Shown: positions 7,284 to 17,203, counted from the stretch's first letter. The stretch is DNA of 17,433 nucleotides from CAZVWV01 sp964631745 (GCA_964631745.1 CAZVWV010000081.1:1-17433), one strand, 5' to 3'. A program made the numbers and translations. Notes: generated by a model not told the origin, from the sequence alone.

Positions 7284-9602
7284 TTACGCGGCCATCTGGC
7301 TCGGCATCGGATACTCTTCCACTGCCGCAATCCCCGGTGCACGAAGAATGGGGTGGACATAACCTGCTTTGGCCTTTGCATCAAAACGAGTTCCCTGCAT
7401 TATAAAACGATACCCAATAGAGGGTTCTTGCTGAGGTCCATTGTGCCAACCAAAAACCTGGTCGGAGAAGATCTTCGGCCAAAGATTAGGATACTTCTTG
7501 CACCAATCCATAATCAAAGTGGCGCTCCAAGCTAGGCCATAGCGACGAGACATCCATCGCCCCTCACCTTCAGCCATCCAACGAAATTTATCAAATCCGT
7601 TTTGTGGCATAGCGGGACTCTCAAGATACGAAATTCTGAAAGAGCCGTCGCCTTCTACATCGATTCCATCAAAGCACTGTTGCCCGGCATCAATAGATCG
7701 CTGAGCCTGTAACTCATAGAACGAGTTCGCGTACCGATTCATCCAATTCCTTGATTTATGTTCGTTCCCTATAACGGCATAGGCTGGATTCCAGGTCATG
7801 AACCATAGGCGCCTTCTATTGTTGATGTACCCCGGGTCAGCGTTTTCATCGTTAGGGTCAAAATGCATCTGACACGAGACCACCTCCGTATCCCCAGGGT
7901 GGTTTTGGAATTCGTGCGCAACCAGATTGGCAAAAAACAAGTCCTGCTCATGGTAAAGTTGGTGCCCTGCACGATGGTCATCACCGTCCCACTCCAAATA
8001 GCGATATCGCATCCCATTAGGCGCGAGATATCCATCCCAAATTCCATACTCCTTCAACTGCTTTCTATACCTTGCAGTGATGGCCTGGACAACCGTATCG
8101 GCCTCCGGAATCGGTGTTAAATTACCCTCTCCAATCATCGTCAGATCTCGGGTGATTAAACTAAGTTTCAACTCGTACGAAGGTAAGGGTTCTGCGCTTA
8201 GGCCTTCACCGGGGTCCTTTGACTCATGATCAGTAGATCGCATCCCTGTCTTTTTAATACTAAACATGAGCGCCTTTATCCCGCCCCAGACATCCTGTTC
8301 TTTCCCATCCAATTCGTCTTGGGTCGCTCGCCCTTGCCTAATGCGGCGCAGTTTACGATTAAACTGCCGGTCGGGATCTTTTATGAAGACCTCTTCAGCT
8401 ATATCATTGCACATGATCCAAAGGTGGTCATAAAACGTTAGGGCGCCCATACGGTCAGGGGTAGCGAAGCGAGTAATGGTTTTCATTCCTAGTCCGTTCG
8501 AGGCGAAGCGCCCACGCCTAACGTCGCGCTGCGCTTCTGTATTGAAATGCTCCTCAGACTGCCAAAACGACGGGTCACGATCGTGTCTATCTTGAAGTGC
8601 GCTAGCAGATAAGCTTGGCGCCATACCCATCGCTTGTGAAAACGTATCATGCCCCGCTTTTGGGATACGGTTAATACCAGTTGGGGTTTCGCCCTCCGTT
8701 TCGAACATCACCAGAGTAACATACTGTTCAGTTGCTATCCCGGATCCAATCTGTTCGCCACCTGGGATATTATTCATATGCCCCCAAACATCGCTAACAG
8801 ACTGAATATTAATCTTTTTAATCTTTCGATTAGGATGTTTTGCTTTCATCTCCCGGATTGTGTCCTGTTGTAACGCAAATTCCTCTTCATCAGTGAGATA
8901 TCCGTGCAGCCGTGGAGCGGTAGGATATGTCATGATTGATACACCGTATTGCTTCCCGTCTCGCTCTACTATGACCCCTTCCTCAGCACGCTTATTCAGC
9001 ACTCTCAATTTCTCTGATGCTCTGCGATAATGATTTCTATTCTTAAGCTCCCGAATTGGCTGAGACTCTTGGTCGACCCGTTTGAGTTCACTCTTCTTTG
9101 GCGAAAGGAACGAGTAGATTGTGCCCTTTAATGCCTGCAAGGAGTCGCTGCCAACGGTAGAATAGATTCCAGTCAAATTCTGGGTGTGTTTAAGATAGCT
9201 GATGTCGTGTGTCGCTGTTTTACCCCGAAGTCCATCTGCCCAACACTGCAGCAGATGAAAATTTCCCTCTTGTTTTGTCTCCAAGATTCCGTCGGCCGGA
9301 TTAGCCTTATTTAAGAACGGCAGCATCGACCAAGCAGCATGCACACCAATTTGGCCATCTCCCATTTTTATGCCACGACGGGCAACAGACCCGCGCTGAT
9401 GCAGCTCCCGTTGGCAGCGTTGGGCTTCATTAATAATAGGTTGTGGTGTGCCAGGCAGGCGCTTAATCATGGTTTCCGGTCTAAAGTCTAGCTCGCCAAG
9501 TAAGCTCTCCGCGGCCCCAACCGGATCTAAGGTGGCGCGCAGATCTTTACCAAGATTCTGAGCTCCCTTTATCAATCGAAGTGCCGGACCTGTATGGCTC
9601 AT
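7284..9602 (-). CDS. Unknown 772-aa soluble protein, last gene of the tra-like run
   Basis: I do not recognise this protein. It has no signal peptide or membrane helix and is rich in Trp, Tyr, His, Asp and Arg, more like a folded enzyme or large globular protein than a structural one. A His-rich region contains DDHRAGHQLYHEQD and then AHEFQNHPGD, at about two thirds of the length. The spacing HExxxH is not the zinc-protease HExxH motif, so I do not call a metallopeptidase. The start ATG has a GAGAA site 6 to 7 bases upstream. Only 23 bp separate it from the 449-aa gene, so the two are probably co-transcribed. Its place at the end of a TraF-TraH-TraG run suggests an accessory or cargo role for the secretion system, by inference only. 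Confidence 0.88.
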   Translation of the reverse strand: MSHTGPALRLIKGAQNLGKDLRATLDPVGAAESLLGELDFRPETMIKRLPGTPQPIINEAQRCQRELHQRGSVARRGIKMGDGQIGVHAAWSMLPFLNKANPADGILETKQEGNFHLLQCWADGLRGKTATHDISYLKHTQNLTGIYSTVGSDSLQALKGTIYSFLSPKKSELKRVDQESQPIRELKNRNHYRRASEKLRVLNKRAEEGVIVERDGKQYGVSIMTYPTAPRLHGYLTDEEEFALQQDTIREMKAKHPNRKIKKINIQSVSDVWGHMNNIPGGEQIGSGIATEQYVTLVMFETEGETPTGINRIPKAGHDTFSQAMGMAPSLSASALQDRHDRDPSFWQSEEHFNTEAQRDVRRGRFASNGLGMKTITRFATPDRMGALTFYDHLWIMCNDIAEEVFIKDPDRQFNRKLRRIRQGRATQDELDGKEQDVWGGIKALMFSIKKTGMRSTDHESKDPGEGLSAEPLPSYELKLSLITRDLTMIGEGNLTPIPEADTVVQAITARYRKQLKEYGIWDGYLAPNGMRYRYLEWDGDDHRAGHQLYHEQDLFFANLVAHEFQNHPGDTEVVSCQMHFDPNDENADPGYINNRRRLWFMTWNPAYAVIGNEHKSRNWMNRYANSFYELQAQRSIDAGQQCFDGIDVEGDGSFRISYLESPAMPQNGFDKFRWMAEGEGRWMSRRYGLAWSATLIMDWCKKYPNLWPKIFSDQVFGWHNGPQQEPSIGYRFIMQGTRFDAKAKAGYVHPILRAPGIAAVEEYPMPSQMAA

Positions 9603-9625
9603 ATGAAATTCTCATTGCAATAGGG

Positions 9626-10975
9626 TCAATGCGCCACTACCGACAGACCCTTTAAGAATGCCCCGAGTTTCGCAGCACCAGTAAGGACGATTTCCCCGGC
9701 GGGAATAGCTTTAAGCCCCAAAAAGGTGCCTCCGAAATACCACGCGCCCAGCGGAACAGCCACTCCACCTGCCAGCATCGCATACCATTGCCAATCAGAT
9801 TTTTGCTTACCTTTACCAAAGGTATTATCCAAGCTGCCCCAATCCAATGCCTGATAGGCGACATAGGACTCCGGATATTTCCAGGCAACTAAAAGTTGTT
9901 GGAACGGCATCTCTCCGCGGCCTTCCTCCTTGCTAATCAGCGGTTTGAATTCCGCGACGATAGTTCGTTCAAGATGACTTCGCGCTTCGAAAGATGCGGT
10001 CGAACGATACATCTCGTTCAACATAATCATTTTAATATACACTTCAGCAAATGCCTTAAACCTCTTATGAATGTTGGCCGTCATATCACCGGTCAAATCA
10101 TAATTCCAAGGAAGTTTTCTATAAATTGATCCTCTGTTCTTGAAGGGATTGAGGTAGCTACCTGGGTTATCCAATTTATTGACAAGCATCCGGAGCTGTT
10201 CGCGCGCAACGTCAAGCTTATTAATTTTAGCGATACGGTCCTTTTCGCTCTTGGGGTTGAAGGCGACGTCATTATTGTTGAGACTATCCCGGATAGCAGT
10301 CATCCTATTCACTAACTCTTGCCCGCCGATGTGATAGGCCATATATTTTAAGGCGCCCTCCATAAACTCTAATGCAATTGTCGGTTCTGCAGGGCTTTCC
10401 TCGGCGATTTTTAGACGTGACGAGATCTCGATAGCGCCCGCTTTGAACGATCGTCTAAAGAAGAAGTTATGAGCAGCCCCACCAGTAAACCAACCTACAA
10501 TCGTCCCCAACCCGGCCGCGACCTGCGTTCCGATCAAGGCAACTGGGCCGCTACCGGCCAAGGCAGCTACAAAGATACTGCCAACTCCAGCAGTAGCTAA
10601 AAAGCAGGCAGTGCCCACAGCTATCCCGCCAAGTACTGCGAGCGCGCGATAAGTATTTGGACTTGGTGCTATAGCCTGATGCTTATAGAGGCCGGGATGT
10701 TCCTTTTTAAACTCAGTGATCGCTTTATCCATCTCAAGATCATGCTGAAGCACCTCGTGCGAAGTCCGCGCGTCTTTACCAGTCAGATACTTTCGTATCG
10801 CTTCCCTCATGTCATCATCAAGATCCGCTCGACTACTCAGGTTGTCTACCAAAAGCGGCTCACCTTCAGGGGTCTGAAGCGGTGGAGCTTCTGCCCTAAA
10901 GCGCCTTTCCTCAGGCCTAATCGGCCATTTGTCATTATCGGTGCCCAACGGGTTAAACTCATCAAGTGCTCGCAT
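9626..10975 (-). CDS. Unknown 449-aa membrane protein downstream of traG-like gene
   Basis: I do not recognise this protein. Residues 1-105 are soluble and charged. Residues about 111-167 form two or three closely spaced hydrophobic, Gly/Ala-rich helices, including LGGIAVGTACFLATAGVGSI. The middle is a helical soluble domain. A last hydrophobic stretch starts near residue 398 (WYAMLAGGVAVPLGAWYFGG). The ATG at 10975 has a textbook AAGGAGG site 6 bases upstream. In F-type transfer operons the genes just after traG encode entry-exclusion proteins (TraS, TraT), and this gene holds that position with membrane segments, but I see no similarity to either. It is followed after 23 bp by the 772-aa gene. 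Confidence 0.88.
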   Translation of the reverse strand: MRALDEFNPLGTDNDKWPIRPEERRFRAEAPPLQTPEGEPLLVDNLSSRADLDDDMREAIRKYLTGKDARTSHEVLQHDLEMDKAITEFKKEHPGLYKHQAIAPSPNTYRALAVLGGIAVGTACFLATAGVGSIFVAALAGSGPVALIGTQVAAGLGTIVGWFTGGAAHNFFFRRSFKAGAIEISSRLKIAEESPAEPTIALEFMEGALKYMAYHIGGQELVNRMTAIRDSLNNNDVAFNPKSEKDRIAKINKLDVAREQLRMLVNKLDNPGSYLNPFKNRGSIYRKLPWNYDLTGDMTANIHKRFKAFAEVYIKMIMLNEMYRSTASFEARSHLERTIVAEFKPLISKEEGRGEMPFQQLLVAWKYPESYVAYQALDWGSLDNTFGKGKQKSDWQWYAMLAGGVAVPLGAWYFGGTFLGLKAIPAGEIVLTGAAKLGAFLKGLSVVAH

Positions 10976-11051
10976 CCTAAGCCTCCTTGACCAAATATTT
11001 CTCGACCTTCATCGAGCACTGCTTGGTACCGCTATCGCGAAATAACATAGA

Positions 11052-14000
11052 TTATTCAGTCCTTAATATCTTTGCTTGTTGAGCCACCCATGTAGCTCCC
11101 GGTGTTGGGGGATCTGGTATGGCGGTAGTAGCATCGCTAGCGGTCTCGTTAACATTTCCGACCAATTTTCCAGCAAAGTCCTTGAAGGAACTTTGGACAT
11201 TGCCACCCGTTGCCTTATTAAAATCTGCTAGAGCCTCTTTACCGATCTTCGTACCCTCCAAAGCCTTAGCCGCTCTGCCGCCCACGCCCTTCCAGTAGGC
11301 CTCATTGTATTCCCCAAGGCTTGGGGCGACATCAGCACCAGGCGCATCAGATTTGTTACCTAGCCCCGCTGCTTCCTGTGAAATCGACGAGTACACGCCG
11401 CCACCACCATTAAAGCCAAAGGGGTCAAATCTACTTGCTTGATCTTTTGCTTCCTGACCCGAAAGTCCTGAAGCTGCTAACCCCTCAAACGGAGATGTTT
11501 TCTGTCCACCAAGCATGCCTGCCGAGACACCGCGCGCCGAAGCCCAGCCATCCAACTGCGCACCCATTTTATTTTGAGCCCTAAAGGCAGCTTGCTCGGC
11601 GCCGAACTGTGTACGAGCCTGCATCATTCTCGATCCGGCACCCAATGCGGACTCAGTGGCGCGCGCCTCAAAACCTTCTGCATTGGCAAAAAACCCAACT
11701 GCATTAGCGGCCTTCTGCGTAGCAAGGGCATCGAGTTGTTTACCCGCTGTCATGGTTGTGTTGGCTGCTCTAAGCCCCGCCCCTGCCCTTGCGAGACCGT
11801 CACCTGGAGCTGACGCAGTTAGCGCGCCCAAATTAGAGTCGAATTGGCCACCCACAGTTTGCCAACCCGACGCGGTCTGTTGCGCTCCCTGACCTATTCG
11901 GTCTGCTTTCGTCGCTTTCGCCGAAATAGCCGACCCCTGAATCCCAGCCATAGTCTGCGCGTTGCTAGCCTCAAGCACCTTGGCCGCAAGGCCACCACGC
12001 TGGTAGTGGGCCGCCTTGGCGGCTTGGCCTACGGATTCTTGGTTGGCGCGGAGGCCTTGGGTTAGATCTGATGTGTAACCGGAACCGGCGGCGCCTCCGG
12101 CTCTTTCGGCGGCGGAGCCTATGCCTTGCGTTAGGGCAGAGGCCATGCCGGCTTTGGCGCCTAGTACTAGCTGGCCGGTGATGCCGGGCACGGGCGGCTG
12201 CACGGGGGATGAGCCAGTGGCGATCANNNNNNNNNNCCGGTGATGCCGGGCACGGCTAAGTAGAGCGCGGCCATGATGTAGATGTAGTAGCTGTTGGAGA
12301 GATCTAGATCCATGCTGGGGCCGATGGTCATGGCGCGATCTAGGATGCGTAAGTTTGCTACTAGGGTCTCCCAATTAAGAGTTGCGGGCGTGGTACTTAG
12401 TATGCCGGTTGTTAATTTTACTGTGGGCACTATTCTGCCGATGGAATCGGAATCTAGGAACACATGGGCGGCGCCCCACTGTTGCAGGTCCACGACTTTG
12501 TCATGCAGGGTGGCGGCATGGGAGCTGTTTCCTATCATGGCCCAGACGCTGCGTTCTACGGACATTACTATGGCAAAGCCCACGTCCCAAAGTTTTACCC
12601 AGGCCCAGAATGAGGCCCATGTTATTAGGGCTTTGTGCCATCCCGGCACTACCATTAGTAGGCAGGCGATGGGATATGCCATGGCGAGGTAATACATCAA
12701 GACGCCTTGCATGTACGGCATCATTATCGCCCATGAGTACAGTTCACCGAATTTGCTCTTGGAACCTACCGTGGCCTGTTGGCCTTCGGCGTAGCTCTTG
12801 GTTAGGCGGCTTCCGGTGAAGCGCACATCCACCGGATGAGTGACCATGGAGAATTCGTTTTTGATTAGATGAATTAAGATCAGATCTGTTAGGAAGGCTT
12901 GCGCCTCCTGGCTTGTTTGCAACATCGACCCGGAGCCAAACATCGGAAGTCCGTACATGTATTGGCGGTCTTTCTTGATATCCCAACCGTAGAAGAGGTT
13001 GTACACCAGGCGGCGGGCTTTGTCGGCTGGTTCGGCTTCGCCGTCGTAACTTAGGTCAGGAGAGTTGTTCACCATCTGGGCATAAATTTGTCCGGCCTCG
13101 TAGCGGAACGCTAAAATGATCATCATTAAGTAAGTGTCGCACCGGATAGTCTCTTGCTTGCTGAGCGGATCATTTCCGGTTAGCCACTCGCCCATCCCCC
13201 AATTGACGGAGTTATAAAAACTCCCTTCAAGTTCACGGTTATTGAAAAGTTCTCTAAGCGGCGAACCTGTGTAATCTGTTTGAAACTGTCTCAGCTCTGA
13301 GGCTAAGATCTCCATGCTGTTTGGATCGCCTGGGCTTGCGGCTCTGTACTCGCCGTCATACTTTCTAAAGATCGAATCTGGCACGGTGGCGCCGCTCTTG
13401 GCGTTTGCGGCCTGAATGAAGGCGGTTTCGTCTACCGCTTTTGTGAGCTGCTCACCGCAGATTCCACCCATAAATGTAGCGAAGGCATCGCGCGTAACGG
13501 GGCTTGTGAGCTTGGCGGCGGTGATGTCCTCAAGCATGGCCCATTTAATATTGGAGAGCAGAAACCAGCGATCAGTATTTTCAGGGGAATCTTGGCCGGT
13601 GCCTTCGCCAAAGATGCTTCCTAAAATTCCGGTGCCCCAGATGTTGGAATCAAAAATATTGTGGTTGGCGCGCAGGTTGTACGGCCCGGCCCAATCTATC
13701 AGGGCGTTTACCACGCTGCTAATAAGTGTATCGTACCAGATAAAGAAATTAGAGACTTCGACGGCTTCCGGCGGATCGGTGCTGGAGATATTGGCGCCCG
13801 CACCCCAATCGTCCATGCGGCTCGCCATATTGGTGTTTAGGAGGCCGACCTCGGCCATTTTCCAGACTTCGCGTTGATCTTGCTGGCGCAGGCCGACCTG
13901 CCACTGCACGCCGTTTACTTCGACGCGCGTGCCGATTAACCAGGCGTAAAGTGCGGGTCCAAGAAAGAACCACATGTAGGTGCGAGGCGGTGTTCCGATG

Positions 14001-14260
14001 GCGACGCCTATCAGTCCGCCTATGGCGGAAATCACATACAGCAGCGGTGCTAAGTTCCCGAAATTTGAGAATGTGAGCATGTCTAAGAGATCTGCCTGCA
14101 CGAAGTAGCCTTGCGTAGCAAAGGCAGCTGCAATCGAGGTGAAGGCCGTGGCGGGGCAGTACCCCATCTGTTCAAGACAGATCATGCAGTAATCGTTGGC
14201 ATCGCCACACACGGCGATCTCGGAGTTTAGCAGATACTGAATGATATCTAATAAAACCAT
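11052..14260 (-). CDS. traG: TraG-like mating-pair stabilisation protein (split by assembly gap)
   Basis: The N-terminal part (about 674 residues, 14260 to the gap) has membrane helices near residues 66-90 and 93-111. A long soluble region follows, then a Trp/Tyr-rich multi-helix membrane region (about 510-580) and a final helix near 658-685. The C-terminal part is Ala/Gly/Gln-rich and helical. This is the layout of F TraG, which acts in pilus assembly and mating-pair stabilisation. The gap at 12227-12236 breaks the frame, but joining at a 19-bp exact repeat (12175-12193 and 12237-12255) restores it, giving about 1048 residues. F TraG has about 940. The ATG at 14260 is preferred over a TTG at 14272 because GGAGGAT precedes it by 5 bases. 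Its start lies 1 base after the TraH-like stop. Cys18, Cys25, Cys28 and Cys35 cluster near the N-terminus. Confidence 0.7.
12175..12255. other. Probable scaffolding artefact: gap flanked by duplicated contig end
   Basis: Ten Ns (12227-12236) join two contigs. The 19-bp CCGGTGATGCCGGGCACGG occurs exactly at 12175-12193 and 12237-12255. The offset is 62 bp, which equals the frame shift (2 modulo 3) between the two halves of the TraG-like gene. Overlapping at this repeat would remove 33 bp of unmatched contig end (12194-12226) plus the Ns and leave one open frame reading AVPGITGQLVLGAKAG across the join. Confidence 0.8.
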
Positions 14261-14261
14261 A

Positions 14262-16052
14262 CTATCCTCCAAAGCTCCCTAAACCGTCCCCGTTACTTTG
14301 GAAGGGATCTTTGAATTTCTTGCCGCCGCCTTTTGAGTCGTTGGCGAAATCTTCTTTCTTGTCGTTGATGATCTTTAAGAGATCGCGATCGATTGTGCGG
14401 ATGGCGCTTTCTAGGGATTCGCCTTCTGCCAGACCGGCGGCATCTTTGATAAGATCTTGGGCTTGCGCCTTGATTATTCCGTCATATGTTCCGCCCGTGA
14501 GCTGGTTAGTAAGATCTTTCGCCATCTTAAGCGCTGTATAGAATTTTCCACCGGCTATCATATTGGCTAACATCTTCATGGCGTATGTGCGCGCTGTGTG
14601 GCCGCCGCACTGACCTTGGTCGAGAGCGTCAAGGCCGCACCAACCGCAGGTGCCGCTGGCGGCGCTGCCTTCGGGGCAGCGGCTGTCGTAAAACTTTCTG
14701 CAGATCGACTCTTCACCTGGCTCCTGCGTGCCGCTCTTATTTAGCTCTTGCATGCCCATGTAAAGAAATGAGTCGATCACTTCTTGCGGCACCACGATAC
14801 CGTTTAAGGCCGCGCTAAATTGGTCGGCCAGATCTTCTCCGGAGCGCGTAAACTGGATCGCGGTGGGAGGCCCGTAGACATGCATACCGTAGGCAACCGG
14901 GTCTTTGTATTCATCAGAGCCGAGAGTACCGGAATCAACTGTGCGCCCCTCTCTCGCAAAGCATGAACGCGCGATTCTTCGCGCAAAAGAGGCGAAGTTA
15001 TCGGCGGCGAGTTCTTGGATCAGGACCACGTTTCTCTTTTCGGGGGAGATCCTGATGCGGCGGATCTCGGCCGTGCTTGGGTCAGGATCGGAAATTGGAT
15101 CCTGGCCGTACTGCAAAATGCGGTCACCGGTCATAAATCGCAGCGCTCTCCAGAGATCCGCGTAGCGCTTGGCTCCTTGAGCGTTGGTCGGCCACTCTTG
15201 GATGTAATGACGCAGCAAGAGCGAGGTCCAGACTGTTACGGCGTAGGGATAGTCTTGGATGCTTATGCCGTTGTAGGTTCTCTCAAGATTCAGGTCGTCG
15301 ATATCTGCCAGCCAGGCGGCGTTGATGGCGGGTCGCGAGGTGCCGTAAGTTAAATTGAGCGGGTGAAAGGGGTAAAGAACGGCCATGGTACGGCTAACTC
15401 CGGTTCTATCTCCTCGTGTCACAGCCGGAACTGTCACAAGCTGTTTGTCCTGACAGATATCAAGCGCATCTGGATATGTGTGCCCGGGACCATGGGGGGG
15501 TGGTTTCATCTGAGTTTGAATACAGCCCCGCCAAGCAAGTGAGCGTAAACCTCCCGTTTTCCTCAATTCTTCTTCCGTGAACTCCATATACTGCTGCGAC
15601 AGCGCATTGCGCCGGTGCAGTTCGCCTTCCGCGCCTATCGTAGACGCTTGACAGTTTGGGCATGTGTCTCCTGTGACCTGATAGAAAAGATTCAATGGCG
15701 AAGAGAAAATCCCTACTATGGAGTCTGTATTAATAGCTGAATCACCAAGCCCCACAAAAGAATCTCTCGGGTTCGGCTGCATGGCCTGCTGCTGTTCGGT
15801 GCCCTCGGAAGAAACTGCCTCAGGGAGTATCTTCTGCATGGCCTTATCGGTGGATTTACCCTGAGCTCCTGGGATTTGAGCTGCCATGTTTCCGGATCTG
15901 GAATTCACGCCGTCGCCGCCGCTGGTGGCTTCGTTGGCTTCATCCTGCGCATCCGTAAACATAGTTTCCTGGGCCACAACCACAATCGGCGCTAACGCCA
16001 GCAACAATCCGCACAGCGCAAACTGAAGCAATCTATCGCCTAACCTCCGCAT
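14262..16052 (-). CDS. TraH-like exported protein of F-type transfer system
   Basis: This 596-residue protein has a Sec signal peptide (basic start, hydrophobic core about 9-26, cleavage after VVVAQ or just before it), so it is exported. It then has a Gln/Gly/Ser-rich stretch, a CPNC pair (131-134), and a Cys-rich section with Cys451, Cys459, CGWC (469-472) and Cys482. A helical C-terminal third follows. The segment LWRALRFMTGDRILQYGQDP (301-320) faintly recalls the LTG-containing region of F TraH. The order TraF-like, this gene, TraG-like matches F-type operons, which is the main reason for the call. F TraH is shorter (about 458 aa). The ATG at 16052 shares one base with the upstream stop codon. 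A GTG at 16055 is an alternative start. The call could be wrong, and a lineage-specific periplasmic transfer protein is the alternative. Confidence 0.5.
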   Translation of the reverse strand: MRRLGDRLLQFALCGLLLALAPIVVVAQETMFTDAQDEANEATSGGDGVNSRSGNMAAQIPGAQGKSTDKAMQKILPEAVSSEGTEQQQAMQPNPRDSFVGLGDSAINTDSIVGIFSSPLNLFYQVTGDTCPNCQASTIGAEGELHRRNALSQQYMEFTEEELRKTGGLRSLAWRGCIQTQMKPPPHGPGHTYPDALDICQDKQLVTVPAVTRGDRTGVSRTMAVLYPFHPLNLTYGTSRPAINAAWLADIDDLNLERTYNGISIQDYPYAVTVWTSLLLRHYIQEWPTNAQGAKRYADLWRALRFMTGDRILQYGQDPISDPDPSTAEIRRIRISPEKRNVVLIQELAADNFASFARRIARSCFAREGRTVDSGTLGSDEYKDPVAYGMHVYGPPTAIQFTRSGEDLADQFSAALNGIVVPQEVIDSFLYMGMQELNKSGTQEPGEESICRKFYDSRCPEGSAASGTCGWCGLDALDQGQCGGHTARTYAMKMLANMIAGGKFYTALKMAKDLTNQLTGGTYDGIIKAQAQDLIKDAAGLAEGESLESAIRTIDRDLLKIINDKKEDFANDSKGGGKKFKDPFQSNGDGLGSFGG

Positions 16053-17185
16053 CACTTCACCCCTCCCTTGATGGCTTTTATAACCTCATCGTAGTAGGTG
16101 ATTCCTTTAAAGCCCGTCTCGCGTATAACTTTATCGGTGGTCTCCGACACAAAGAGCAACGTGGGAGATTCTCTAACCTGGAGCCGAAGCGCCGTGCCCG
16201 CCGCGTTTCGCACCGGAAAGCTGATTCCCATAATGGCTTGCATCTTTCCGATATCATCGAGCGAGGTGCTATCGATGCTCATGGGCACGATGCGCACATT
16301 TTTGTCGGCGCGGTAGTCATCGTAAAGCTTCTGAATCTCCTTTAGATGCGAGAGTGTGTTCGGATCGGTTAAGCGCAGGAAGACATACACGCTAACCTGC
16401 CCTTTGGGGTCGGCCGGAATGCCGCGCAATTTGGCGCGGATGGCGGCGCGATTATCCTCGGGCTTGGGCTTTTCTTCAATTTTGACATCTTTGGTATCAT
16501 CTGCGTCCTCTGCCGCCTGCGCCCGGCGCAAGAGATCTCGTGTGCCATCGTCTAGCTCACCCAAGCTGAGTTCGGCGTCTTCGACGATATCGGTCTTTTT
16601 CTCTTTTTCGCTTTCGCGGTTGCGTTGCAGCAAGATATCTTGCTCCTCGTACTGCGTCGAGCGCGGCCAGGAGTTTTCAGGCAGCATGCCCTCGGCCACC
16701 ATGGCTTTACCGATTAGGCCGGTCATGTAGACGCCGTTTTCCTTTAGCGATCTAAGATAGCGGGCATGTTTTCTGGCGTACTGAAAAGCGAGATCCTCCA
16801 TACCAGCTCGGCGGGCTTCGATCATGGCCGTTAAAGTTTTGGGGGCATTAGCTTCGGTCTTGACGGGTTCGTCCTCATCCGGGCTGCCGTATTTGGCGAG
16901 AAGTTCCTGAGTCTTGTCTGGGAATTGCTGTTCCGGCTTTTGCTCCAAAAGCGCCGCAGGGGAGACTTCAGGGGCTTCTCTTTCTTCTTCTTCGATCTTT
17001 TTACGGACCGGCAGGAAAAACTCTATACCACTGATATCGCTATGCAAAACGCTCTCAGGCAGGACATCGCGTGCGGTATTAGGCGCGAAAAAGTTTTCGC
17101 GCTCAGCAGCAAAGGCCTGCGGGCTTAGCCACAGCGCGGCCACGACCAAAATCGACCTCGACGTTTCATTCCCCCAAAAACGCAT
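16052..17185 (-). CDS. TraF/TrbC-like periplasmic thioredoxin-fold protein, no CxxC
   Basis: This 377-residue protein has a clear signal peptide (SILVVAALWL core, probable cleavage after AFA at residue 26). A long charged middle part is rich in Glu, Lys and Asp. The C-terminal domain of about 110 residues has thioredoxin-like order: strand VSVYVFL, helix, strand NVRIVPMSIDS, then SPTLLFV, where Pro fits the cis-Pro of the fold, then strand and helix. The CxxC active site is replaced by residues around LTDPNT, so it should be redox-inactive, as in F TraF. TrbC of F-type systems is an alternative. I prefer the ATG at 17185 over a TTG at 17203 because it begins a normal signal peptide. It is the first gene of the five-gene run. 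Confidence 0.55.
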   Translation of the reverse strand: MRFWGNETSRSILVVAALWLSPQAFAAERENFFAPNTARDVLPESVLHSDISGIEFFLPVRKKIEEEEREAPEVSPAALLEQKPEQQFPDKTQELLAKYGSPDEDEPVKTEANAPKTLTAMIEARRAGMEDLAFQYARKHARYLRSLKENGVYMTGLIGKAMVAEGMLPENSWPRSTQYEEQDILLQRNRESEKEKKTDIVEDAELSLGELDDGTRDLLRRAQAAEDADDTKDVKIEEKPKPEDNRAAIRAKLRGIPADPKGQVSVYVFLRLTDPNTLSHLKEIQKLYDDYRADKNVRIVPMSIDSTSLDDIGKMQAIMGISFPVRNAAGTALRLQVRESPTLLFVSETTDKVIRETGFKGITYYDEVIKAIKGGVK

Positions 17186-17203
17186 CGTTACCGTCAAAAA
17201 CAA

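Noticed and set aside
7796..8047. Open frames on either strand inside the 772-aa gene
   Set aside because: They are shadows of the long frame, with no ribosome sites and composition expected of out-of-frame reading.
7803..8050. Zinc metallopeptidase motif in the 772-aa protein
   Set aside because: The candidate reads HEFQNH with three residues between Glu and the second His, which does not fit HExxH. The call would be unsupported.
11052..12374. Separate gene beginning at 12374 and reading through the N run
   Set aside because: The first part is out of frame with the TraG-like coding sequence that covers the same bases, and it exists only because of the gap. The part after the gap is the C-terminus of the TraG-like protein.
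14262..16052. TraU or TraN assignment for the Cys-rich exported protein
   Set aside because: I do not see the typical TraU sequence features, and the order next to the TraG-like gene favours TraH. TraN proteins are usually larger with many more Cys.
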